A DNA stretch of 64,000 bases from Synechococcus lacustris (GTDB taxonomy: Bacteria; Cyanobacteriota; Cyanobacteriia; PCC-6307; Cyanobiaceae), in NCBI GenBank assembly GCA_903943975.1, contig CAJAQB010000020.1, positions 16,061-80,060 of the forward strand, written 5' to 3'. Position 1 is the first letter of the stretch. Each line of letters begins with the position of its first letter. Below, piece after piece: positions 35,627-43,044 of this stretch. The translations under genes were made by a program, and so were the position numbers. Under the pieces are notes generated by a model. The model saw only the letters and a program-made list of their open reading frames with translations. It ran no database searches and was not told the origin of the DNA.

Positions 35627-36408
35627 GGGTGGAACAGCCAGAGGGGTTGTCCCCCCATCCCAAATTCGAGCTGAAGCTGCTGGCGCAGGCGCTGCCACAG
35701 CCCCCGTTTTTGCTGGCCCACGTTGACCGGTTTACTGCGCTCCTCATCCAAACCCACCAGCCGGGCCGCCTCCCGCCGGGCGGTGTCCTCATCGCCCAGC
35801 AGGTCCACCAAGCCCAGCTCCAGGGCCTGGGCCCCGCTAAACACGCGGCCGTCGGCAAAGCTGCGCACTGTTTCTTCGCTTAGGCCCCGGCCTTCCGCCA
35901 CCGCCCGCACGAACTGGCCGTAGCTGCTGTCGATCAGGGCCTGGAGGATGCCGCGCTCCTCCGCACTCAAGGCCCGATCCGGGGAAAGAATGTCTTTAAA
36001 AACCCCGCTTTTAACGGTTTCAAAGCGGATACCAATCCGGTCCAGCAGTTTTTCGAGATTGTTGCCCCGCAGGATCACACCAATGGAGCCCGTGATCGTG
36101 CCGGGATTAGCAACAACGCGATCGGCGGCACAGCCCACATACACCCCGCCCGAGGCGGAAATGTTGCCGTAGCTGGCCACAATTTTGCAGCCCTTGGCCT
36201 TCAGGCGCAGCAGCGCCTGGTGGATTTCCTGGCTGTCGCCCACGGTGCCGCCGGGGCTATCGATCCGCAGCAACAACACCGGAAAACGCTGGTCCTCCAC
36301 CTGGCGCAGGGCCTTCAGCACCCGGCTGCGGGCGGCGCCGGCGATGGGCCCCTCCAAACAGAGGCGGGCGATCCGTTTTCGCCGCGGACGGCGCAGGGGC
36401 CAAGACAT
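35623..36408 (-). CDS. sppA: Signal peptide peptidase SppA-like S49 protease
   Basis: A 261-residue single-domain S49 peptidase. It has LLLRIDSPGGTVGDSQEIHQ, the nucleophile region SYGNISASGGVYVGCAADRV, the GTITGSIGV segment and the general-base Lys region ETVKSGVFKDILSP. There is no clear N-terminal membrane anchor, so it is the short soluble type. In cyanobacteria SppA degrades signal peptides, and one paralogue acts on phycobilisome antenna. aroH follows with a 4 bp overlap. Confidence 0.9.
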   Translation of the reverse strand: MSWPLRRPRRKRIARLCLEGPIAGAARSRVLKALRQVEDQRFPVLLLRIDSPGGTVGDSQEIHQALLRLKAKGCKIVASYGNISASGGVYVGCAADRVVANPGTITGSIGVILRGNNLEKLLDRIGIRFETVKSGVFKDILSPDRALSAEERGILQALIDSSYGQFVRAVAEGRGLSEETVRSFADGRVFSGAQALELGLVDLLGDEDTARREAARLVGLDEERSKPVNVGQQKRGLWQRLRQQLQLEFGMGGQPLWLFHP

Positions 36409-36484
36409 GGCAGGGATGGAACTAGGAATGGCTCGGATCCTATGCAGCCCGCGCCCCTAGGCTCGTGCCCCCTGTAGCGCTGCG

Positions 36485-37414
36485 GTGCCTGCGTTATTGC
36501 GCTGGTTGGCGATGTTGTTGCCCTTTGCGCTCTGGGGCACGGCGATGGCGGCGATGAAAGCGCTGCTCCCGGAGCTGTCGCCCCTGACGCTGGCCTGGTT
36601 GCGTTTGTTGCCAGCGGCCGTGGTGCTGCTGGCCGCCGTGGGCCTGCTGGGGCGCTCCTTGGCGGTGGATCGCCGCGATTGGCCCTGGCTGCTGGCTTTT
36701 GCCCTGGTGGATGGCGCCCTGTTCCAGGGGTTACTGGCCGAAGGCCTTGGGGACACCGGTGCCGGCCTGGGCTCGGTGCTGATCGATTCCCAGCCGCTGC
36801 TGGTGGCGCTGCTGGCCCGCACGTTCCTGGGGGAAGCCATCAATCCCTTTGGCTGGGTGGGCCTGTTGCTGGGGCTAGCCGGGATCCTCTGCCTGGGCTT
36901 GCCCCCGGAGTTGTTGCGGCACTGGTGGTTGCAAGGACCAGCGGTGGCGGGGGTGCTGGGGCCCAGCCGGGGCGAACTGTTGATGCTGCTGGCCGCCGCG
37001 GCCATGGCGGTAGGCACTTTGTTATCGCGCTGGGCCTGCCGCCACAGTGATCCCCTGGCGGTGACCGGTTGGCACCTGCTGCTGGGCGGCTTGCCGCTGC
37101 TGGCCCTGAGCCTGGTGGGTCCCCTGGCCGATCCGCTGCGGCTCTGGCCCCAGCTGTCGCTGGCCCAATGGGGGCTGGTGGCCTACGCCAGCCTGCTGGG
37201 CAGCGCCCTGGCCTATGGCCTGTTCTTCTGGTTTGCCAGCAGCGGTGATCTCACCGGCTTTACTTCGCTCACCTTCCTCACGCCGGTATTTGCCCTCGCC
37301 ACCGGGATGCTGCTTTTGGGTGAACAGTTACGGCCCCTGCAGTGGCTGGGGGTGGCCCTGGCCCTGGGTTCGGTGCTGCTGATTAATCGTCGGGGGGAGC
37401 TATGGCAGGCCTGA
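36485..37414 (+). CDS. EamA/DMT family transporter
   Basis: A 309-residue inner-membrane protein with about ten transmembrane helices in two EamA repeats, each with a GTAMAAMKALLP- or GSALAYGLFFWF-type core. The ends are LPFALWGTAM and GVALALGSVLLINR. Drug/metabolite transporters export small metabolites; the substrate cannot be read. Start is a GTG at 36485. Its 3' end overlaps the next gene by 13 bp. Confidence 0.9.
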   Translation: MPALLRWLAMLLPFALWGTAMAAMKALLPELSPLTLAWLRLLPAAVVLLAAVGLLGRSLAVDRRDWPWLLAFALVDGALFQGLLAEGLGDTGAGLGSVLIDSQPLLVALLARTFLGEAINPFGWVGLLLGLAGILCLGLPPELLRHWWLQGPAVAGVLGPSRGELLMLLAAAAMAVGTLLSRWACRHSDPLAVTGWHLLLGGLPLLALSLVGPLADPLRLWPQLSLAQWGLVAYASLLGSALAYGLFFWFASSGDLTGFTSLTFLTPVFALATGMLLLGEQLRPLQWLGVALALGSVLLINRRGELWQA

Positions 37415-38472
37415 GGCTTTTACTGGTTTCCACCCCCCTAGGCCCCCTGGGCCAGGGGCTGGGCGGTGGGGTGGAACTCACCCTGCTGGGTCTGCTGCAG
37501 GGCCTCGCAGGCCGCGGCCATCAGCTCAGCCTGATCGCCGCCGAGGGCAGCCAACTGGCTTTACCCCCTGGGGTGGAGCTGCTGTTGGAACCCGGGCTGC
37601 CCCAACCCAGCTGGCAACACCAGCAACGCCAGGGGGCGATTCAAATACCGGCCGCTGGATTGCTGCCGCGCTTCTGGGCCAGGGCCCTGGCCCTCCAGGA
37701 CCAGTTCGATGCCGTGCTCAACCTTGGCTATGACTGGTTGCCCTTCTGGCTCACCCCCCAGTTCCGCCCACCGCTGTTTCACCTGGTGAGCATGGGCAGC
37801 GTCGCCCAGGCCATGGATGAGGTGATCGAAGCCACGGCGGCGGCCTTCCCCCAGCGACTCGCTTTTCACAGCGCCGCCCAGGCGGCGGACTTTCACTTAC
37901 TGGGTCCGCCCCGGCTGCTGGCCAACGGCTTTGATTTCAGTCGTTACAGCTTTCAAGCCGAGCCGAAATCATTGCTGGGCTGGGTGGGCCGCATCGCCCC
38001 GGAGAAGGGGCTGGAGGATGCCGCCCAAGCGGCGGCGGCCTGGGGTTGGCCCCTGGCGGTGTGGGGCCTGTTGGAGGATCCGGCCTATGGGGCGGCCGTG
38101 GAGGCGTCGGTGCCGGCAGGCACCCTGCAGTGGCGGGGCTTTTTAGCCACCGAGCAGTTGCAGGCGGAGCTGGGCCAGTGCGCGGCCCTGCTGAATACCC
38201 CTAAGTGGAATGAAGCCTTCGGCAATGTGCTGGTGGAGGCGATGGCCTGCGGGGTGCCGGTGCTGGCCTACCGCCGCGGGGGGCCGGCGGAATTGGTGGA
38301 TCCAGGGGTGAGTGGCGCCCTGGTGGAGCCCGATCAGGTGGGGGCCCTGTTGGAGGCCCTGCCCCAGGTGCTGGCCCTGGACCGCCGCGCCTGCCGTTCC
38401 CGGGCCCAGGAACGCTTCAGCCTGGAGGCCTTCGCCGAGCGAGTTGAGGCCTGGTTGCTAGAGCCTGGCTAG
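37402..38472 (+). CDS. GT4-type glycosyltransferase
   Basis: A 356-residue GT-B fold enzyme. The N-terminal segment LLVSTPLGPLGQGLGGGVELTL binds the acceptor or donor. The C-terminal donor domain has LGWVGRIAPEKGLEDAA and the E-x7-E-like motif NEAFGNVLVEAMACGVPV. The opening resembles the cyanobacterial UDP-glucose:tetrahydrobiopterin glucosyltransferase, so a pteridine acceptor is possible, but a lipid or polysaccharide acceptor cannot be excluded. It overlaps the EamA gene by 13 bp, suggesting a shared transcript. Confidence 0.8.
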   Translation: MAGLRLLLVSTPLGPLGQGLGGGVELTLLGLLQGLAGRGHQLSLIAAEGSQLALPPGVELLLEPGLPQPSWQHQQRQGAIQIPAAGLLPRFWARALALQDQFDAVLNLGYDWLPFWLTPQFRPPLFHLVSMGSVAQAMDEVIEATAAAFPQRLAFHSAAQAADFHLLGPPRLLANGFDFSRYSFQAEPKSLLGWVGRIAPEKGLEDAAQAAAAWGWPLAVWGLLEDPAYGAAVEASVPAGTLQWRGFLATEQLQAELGQCAALLNTPKWNEAFGNVLVEAMACGVPVLAYRRGGPAELVDPGVSGALVEPDQVGALLEALPQVLALDRRACRSRAQERFSLEAFAERVEAWLLEPG

Positions 38473-38501
38473 CATCCCCCCGGCACAACTGCTGGCCCCC
38501 C

Positions 38502-40484
38502 ATGGATCCCCGCGGCGAGATCCTGGTTTGCGGCCTGGGGGGCCTGGGCCAGGCCTGTTTAGCCAGCCTTGTGGCTTTTGATCTACCGATCCGCTGCCTG
38601 GATCAGCGCCAGCCCGTGTGGGCTGACACCGACTTAGCCCAGCAGCTGGAGCCAGCGCTGGTGCTGGGGGACATGCGCCACCCGAAGGTGTTGCTGCAGG
38701 CCGGGGTGAGCCAGGCCCGGGCGGTGCTGCTGCTCAGCCAAGACAGTGGCGTGAATCTGGAGGCGGCGCTGCAGGTGCGGCTGTTGAATCCCACGGCCCA
38801 GCTGGTGGTGCGCTCCAGCAACAACAACAGCAGCAGCAAGCTGGAGCGCCAGCTGCAGGCCCGGCTGCCGGGGCTGGCGATTGTGGATCCCCAGCTGCTC
38901 ACCGCAGGGGTGTTTGCCAATGCCCTGCGCCCCGATGGCACCGAGGCGGCCTTCGAACTGGAGGGGGAGCTATTCAAGGTGCGCAGCAGCCTGCAACGGC
39001 AAGCCGCCAGCCGTGACCTCTTCGATCTGCTCAGCCGCCGCCAACGGCTGGTGCAATGGTTCCCGGCCGAGCAGGCCCCCGCTGGCCCCCCCGCCAGCGG
39101 CTGGTGGGACCTCGATGCTCGCCCCGGCCCCGGCGACCGGCTGCTCTGGCTGGAGCTGGCCAGCACCTTAGAAACCCACCCCCGCTCCAGGCGCCAGTGG
39201 CTGGCCAGCGGCTGGGCCCACCTGCGGTTTTTTGTGGAGGGGGGTTGGGACGCACTGCAAAACCTCGCCAATCGCCGCGATCCCCTGCTGTTCTGGGGCC
39301 TGGGCAGCCTGGTGGTGGTGCTGCTTCTGGGCAGCTACTGGTTTGGGGCTGGCTCGCCGCTGCGGGGCTTGATGCTCACCCTGGCCCTGCTTAAGGGGGA
39401 ATACCTCGACGCCTTCAGCTTCATGGTTAATGACTCCAACCCCCAACTGGGGCAGGCCCATTTCCCCCTGGCGGCCCTCAGCCTGCTGTATGCCCTGGGG
39501 GGCACCCTGCTCACCGCCTGGTTGGTGGCCCTGATCCTCGATCGCTTGCTGGCTGGCCGCATTGGTCGGCAGGAACCACGGCCCCTGCCCGCCCACACCC
39601 CCTATGTGTTGCTGCTGGAGGGGGGACGGCTGGCCGAACGGCTGGAACAGCAATTGCGGCTGCAGAAATTCCAGGTGGTGCGGGTGCAGAGCCTGGCGGC
39701 GGATGGGGATTCAGAGGGGGGGGCCTACCGCAGCCTCGATCGCGCCCTGCGGGCCCTGCGCCATTGCCCCTGCCAGGCGGTGGGGGTTTTGTCTAATGAT
39801 CTGATGGCGAATCTGGCCATCGCCCTGGAGCTGCAGGAACGCTGGCCAGGGATTCGGCTGGCGGTGCAATCCCATTCCCTCTCGGAAACCAGCAACCTCA
39901 ACGTTCTGTTTGAAGGCATGCAGGTAATCAACCCCCTGGAAGTGGCCGCCGATGCGGTGGTGGCCACGGCCCTAGGGGAGCGGGTGCGGGGGGTGCTGCG
40001 GCTGGCTGAGGCCTATTTGCTGCTCACCGATTACCGAGTGGAAAGCAACGACACCCTCCATGGCCTCAACTTGGCGGCGGTGGCCGGTGGCTATGGCCTG
40101 ATTCCCCTGGTGGTGATTGGCAAGGGGGAGAGCGAGTCGATTGCCCTTCCCAATCCGGAACGGGTGCTGCAGCAGGGGGATCGCCTGGTGGTGCTGGCCA
40201 GCTTGGCGGCCCTGCGCCAGGTGGAAAGCGGCAGCCTGCAGCCCCCCCGCTGGACCCTGGAGTTGCGGGGCATCCGCAGCAATACCCCCCTGTTTGAGGC
40301 CCAGCTGGCCTTGGCCCGCTTCCTGGCGGCGACCCCCGGCGAAATGGGCGCCTATCTCAACACCACCCAGGGCCCCCAGCGCACTCCCCCCCTTTACCAG
40401 GCCCCTGGACGGCTGCTGGAACAGGTCCTGCAGCGCCTGGGGGTGGACTGTGACTTGGTGTCTTTGGACACCAGCCACGCATAG
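38502..40484 (+). CDS. Membrane protein with two TrkA-N/RCK-like domains
   Basis: A 660-residue protein. A Rossmann RCK/TrkA-N domain (LVCGLGGLGQACLASLVAF) occupies about residues 1-150. Three or so transmembrane helices follow around residues 262-350 (LFWGLGSLVVVLLLGSYWF, FPLAALSLLYALGGTLL). A second RCK-like domain (LLLEGGRLAERLEQQL) and TrkA-C-like parts complete it. It resembles cyanobacterial proteins called potassium channels. The canonical TVGYG selectivity filter is not visible between the helices, so true channel function is doubtful. It stands alone, 29 bp after the glycosyltransferase gene. Confidence 0.8.
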   Translation: MDPRGEILVCGLGGLGQACLASLVAFDLPIRCLDQRQPVWADTDLAQQLEPALVLGDMRHPKVLLQAGVSQARAVLLLSQDSGVNLEAALQVRLLNPTAQLVVRSSNNNSSSKLERQLQARLPGLAIVDPQLLTAGVFANALRPDGTEAAFELEGELFKVRSSLQRQAASRDLFDLLSRRQRLVQWFPAEQAPAGPPASGWWDLDARPGPGDRLLWLELASTLETHPRSRRQWLASGWAHLRFFVEGGWDALQNLANRRDPLLFWGLGSLVVVLLLGSYWFGAGSPLRGLMLTLALLKGEYLDAFSFMVNDSNPQLGQAHFPLAALSLLYALGGTLLTAWLVALILDRLLAGRIGRQEPRPLPAHTPYVLLLEGGRLAERLEQQLRLQKFQVVRVQSLAADGDSEGGAYRSLDRALRALRHCPCQAVGVLSNDLMANLAIALELQERWPGIRLAVQSHSLSETSNLNVLFEGMQVINPLEVAADAVVATALGERVRGVLRLAEAYLLLTDYRVESNDTLHGLNLAAVAGGYGLIPLVVIGKGESESIALPNPERVLQQGDRLVVLASLAALRQVESGSLQPPRWTLELRGIRSNTPLFEAQLALARFLAATPGEMGAYLNTTQGPQRTPPLYQAPGRLLEQVLQRLGVDCDLVSLDTSHA

Positions 40485-40513
40485 GCTTCCCGCCAATATC
40501 AACTGCCCCATCC

Positions 40514-42274
40514 GTGACCCGTTCGCCACGGCTTCCCTGGCTGCTGGGGCTCACCGCAGCCCTGGGGGCTCTGCTGTTCCTCTGGCGCCTCGGCTGCATC
40601 GGCCAGGTGGACGAAACCCCCGCCCTCTTCGCCGCCGCGGGGCGGGCCATGGCCGATAGCGGCGACTGGCTCACCCCCCGGGTGAACGGTCATCCGCGCT
40701 TCGACAAGCCCGTACTGATTTATTGGTTGATCGGTGCCTTAAGCCTGCTGCCCCGCGGCTGGGATCCCCTGGGCAGCTGGGCCGCCACCCTGCCCTCGGC
40801 CCTGGCGATGGTGGCGGTGATGCTGGCCCTGGTGCCCACCGTGGCGCTGGCCATGGCGCCGGGACAACGGGATTCCTGGAAACCACTTACCGCCGCCCTT
40901 GCCTTTGCCCTATCGCCCCTGGTGCTGCTCTGGGGACGGGTGTCTGTAAGTGATCCCCTGCTCAGCGCCTGCCTGGCCCTGGCCCTGCTCGGCTTCTGGC
41001 GCAGCTACGCCAGGGCTGGCCGGGGCTGGCCTTGGGCCAGCTGGCTCTGGCTGGGGCTAGCGGTACTAACAAAAGGACCTGTGGCCCTGGTGCTTGCTTT
41101 CGGCACCCTGGCCAGTTTCGGCTGGCTACAACGGGATTTTGCTGGCTTGCAACGGGCCCTAGCCCCCGGTCGCGGGCTAGCCCTGAGCCTGGCGGTAGCC
41201 CTGCCCTGGTATTTCCTCGAGTGGGTCCGGGAGGGAAAGCCTTTCTGGGACAGCTTTTTCGGTTATCACAACCTGCAGCGCTTCACCCAGGTGGTGAACC
41301 ACCATGCCGGCCCCTGGTGGTTCTATCTGCCGGTGTTGGTGATCGCCAGCCTGCCGGTCACCCCGTTGCTGCTGCTGGGCCTGGCGCAAGCCAGCGGCGG
41401 AATGCGCCAACGCTTGCCACAGCCCCCAGCGCAATCCCTGCAACGCTTTGCCCTCTGCTGGTTACTGGTGGTGCTGGGCCTGTTTTCACTCTCGGCCACC
41501 AAACTTGCCAGTTATCTGTTGCCCGGCCTGCCGGCGATTGCCCTGCTGGTGGCCCTAGCCACTGGCCCCTCCCCCTGGCTGGGGCGGGCCCGCTGGGGAT
41601 CGGTGGCATTAAGCGCCCTGATCGGGGCTGGTCTGGGGGCGGCGCCACTCTGGGTGCCCCTGATCCATGACCCGGAAATGCCCGGGATGGCAGCCCAGTT
41701 ACTGGCATCCGGGGCCGTGCAACGCAGTGGCGCTTGTTTTCTGGGGGCAGCCCTGCTGGGGGGCGGCTTACTGCTCTGGCCCAGGGCTGGCCGCGCTGGG
41801 GACTGGCCTGGCTGGCTATTGGCCCTCCAGGTGCCCCTGATCCTCTGGCAGCTGCTGGGTTTGCAGCCGATTGCAGAGTTGGGGGATCGGATCCGCCAGC
41901 GACCGGTGCGCCAGATCGCCGCGGCCGTAAACGAAACAATCCGGCCGGGGGAACCCCTGGCAATGGTGGGTGTAAATAAACCTTCGTTGCACTACTACAC
42001 CCGCCAGGTGGTGCTCTACGAGGGCCGACCGGCCACGGGCCTGCGCAACCTCAGCGAAAGGCTTTCGGGGCAATCGCCCACCCTGCTGGTGGTTATTGAC
42101 ACCACCACGGCGGCGCTGCCCTACTGGCGCTCAATACCCCATAGAACCCTGGCCCAGTGGGGTATTTATGACCTCTGGCGGGTGCCCCGAACGGCCCTAG
42201 ACCAAGGCGCCCGGGCCCTGGTCCGCCAGGGGATTCCCTCCACCTGGCGCCTGCCCAACCCTGAACGCTATTGA
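40514..42274 (+). CDS. GT39/ArnT-type integral membrane glycosyltransferase
   Basis: A 586-residue membrane glycosyltransferase starting at a GTG. The first periplasmic loop carries QVDETPALFAAAGRAMADSG with the acidic pair (Asp-Glu) typical of GT-C enzymes, then DWLTPRVNGHPRFDKPVLIY. About eleven hydrophobic helices follow, then a soluble C-terminal domain of about 140 residues. Such enzymes move sugars from polyprenyl phosphates to lipid A or proteins on the outer face of the membrane. It lies 11 bp before the secretion-linked PPIase gene, so glycosylation of secreted or surface material is a plausible but unproven role. Confidence 0.88.
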   Translation: MTRSPRLPWLLGLTAALGALLFLWRLGCIGQVDETPALFAAAGRAMADSGDWLTPRVNGHPRFDKPVLIYWLIGALSLLPRGWDPLGSWAATLPSALAMVAVMLALVPTVALAMAPGQRDSWKPLTAALAFALSPLVLLWGRVSVSDPLLSACLALALLGFWRSYARAGRGWPWASWLWLGLAVLTKGPVALVLAFGTLASFGWLQRDFAGLQRALAPGRGLALSLAVALPWYFLEWVREGKPFWDSFFGYHNLQRFTQVVNHHAGPWWFYLPVLVIASLPVTPLLLLGLAQASGGMRQRLPQPPAQSLQRFALCWLLVVLGLFSLSATKLASYLLPGLPAIALLVALATGPSPWLGRARWGSVALSALIGAGLGAAPLWVPLIHDPEMPGMAAQLLASGAVQRSGACFLGAALLGGGLLLWPRAGRAGDWPGWLLALQVPLILWQLLGLQPIAELGDRIRQRPVRQIAAAVNETIRPGEPLAMVGVNKPSLHYYTRQVVLYEGRPATGLRNLSERLSGQSPTLLVVIDTTTAALPYWRSIPHRTLAQWGIYDLWRVPRTALDQGARALVRQGIPSTWRLPNPERY

Positions 42275-42285
42275 GGATTGCCGCT

Positions 42286-43038
42286 ATGAAGGAGGCATTC
42301 TCCGGCTTGTCTGTGCCTGAAAAGCTCACTTTTGGCGATGCAGAGCTGGCCCGGGCCGGCCTGTTGGAGGCGGCCTGGCGCCATCGGCTGATGGCAGAAG
42401 CTACCCAGGCCAGCCCCCCCCTGGAAGCAACGGAGGCGGCCCAGGCCCTGGCGGCGCTGCTGGAGCAACTGCAGTTGCAGGACCCCAACCGCCGGGAAAG
42501 CTGGCTGCAGGATCGAAGCCTCAGCGAAGCCGATCTACAGGCCATGGCCGAGCTGCCCCAGCGCTGGCAAGGCTGGTGTATCAAGAAATTTTCAGCCCTA
42601 GTTGAAACTGAATTTCTGCGGCGTAAGGGCGAATTTGACCAGGTGACCTATTCATTACTGCGGCTCAAAGACGGGGAACTGGCCGCGGAATTGCACCAGC
42701 AACTGCGGGAGGGGGAGGCCTCCTTCGCCGAGCTGGCCGGCCGTTATTCCGAGGGCCCTGAACAACGCAGTGGCGGCCTTGTGGGGCCAGTGCCGCTCTC
42801 CACCCCCCACCCGGCCCTGGCCCGCTTGTTACAAATCAGCCAACCTGGACAGCTCTGGCCCCCCAAGCAACTAGAGAGCTGGTGGATCATCGTGCGCCTA
42901 GAGGAATTACGGGGGGCGCAATTGGATGAGCCAATGGCAAGACGGTTGATGTTGGAACAGGGGGAAGACTGGCTCAGGGGTCAGGTAAGAGAACAGATGA
43001 CTGTCCATAATTCAGCCAAAGATTTGCTGGTCGGCTGA
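42286..43038 (+). CDS. Parvulin-like peptidyl-prolyl isomerase of the type I secretion cluster
   Basis: A 250-residue protein. The N-terminal half is helical and SurA-like (LTFGDAELARAGLLEAAWRH). The PpiC/parvulin domain covers about residues 120-215: FDQVTYSLLRLKDGELAAEL, ASFAELAGRYSEGPEQRSGG and WWIIVRLEEL. No signal peptide is seen, so it may act in the cytoplasm on export substrates. It is 6 bp upstream of the ABC transporter gene. Several cyanobacterial type I secretion clusters include such a PPIase. ATG 42286 is preferred over a TTG at 42271. Confidence 0.85.
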   Translation: MKEAFSGLSVPEKLTFGDAELARAGLLEAAWRHRLMAEATQASPPLEATEAAQALAALLEQLQLQDPNRRESWLQDRSLSEADLQAMAELPQRWQGWCIKKFSALVETEFLRRKGEFDQVTYSLLRLKDGELAAELHQQLREGEASFAELAGRYSEGPEQRSGGLVGPVPLSTPHPALARLLQISQPGQLWPPKQLESWWIIVRLEELRGAQLDEPMARRLMLEQGEDWLRGQVREQMTVHNSAKDLLVG

Positions 43039-43044
43039 GTACGA

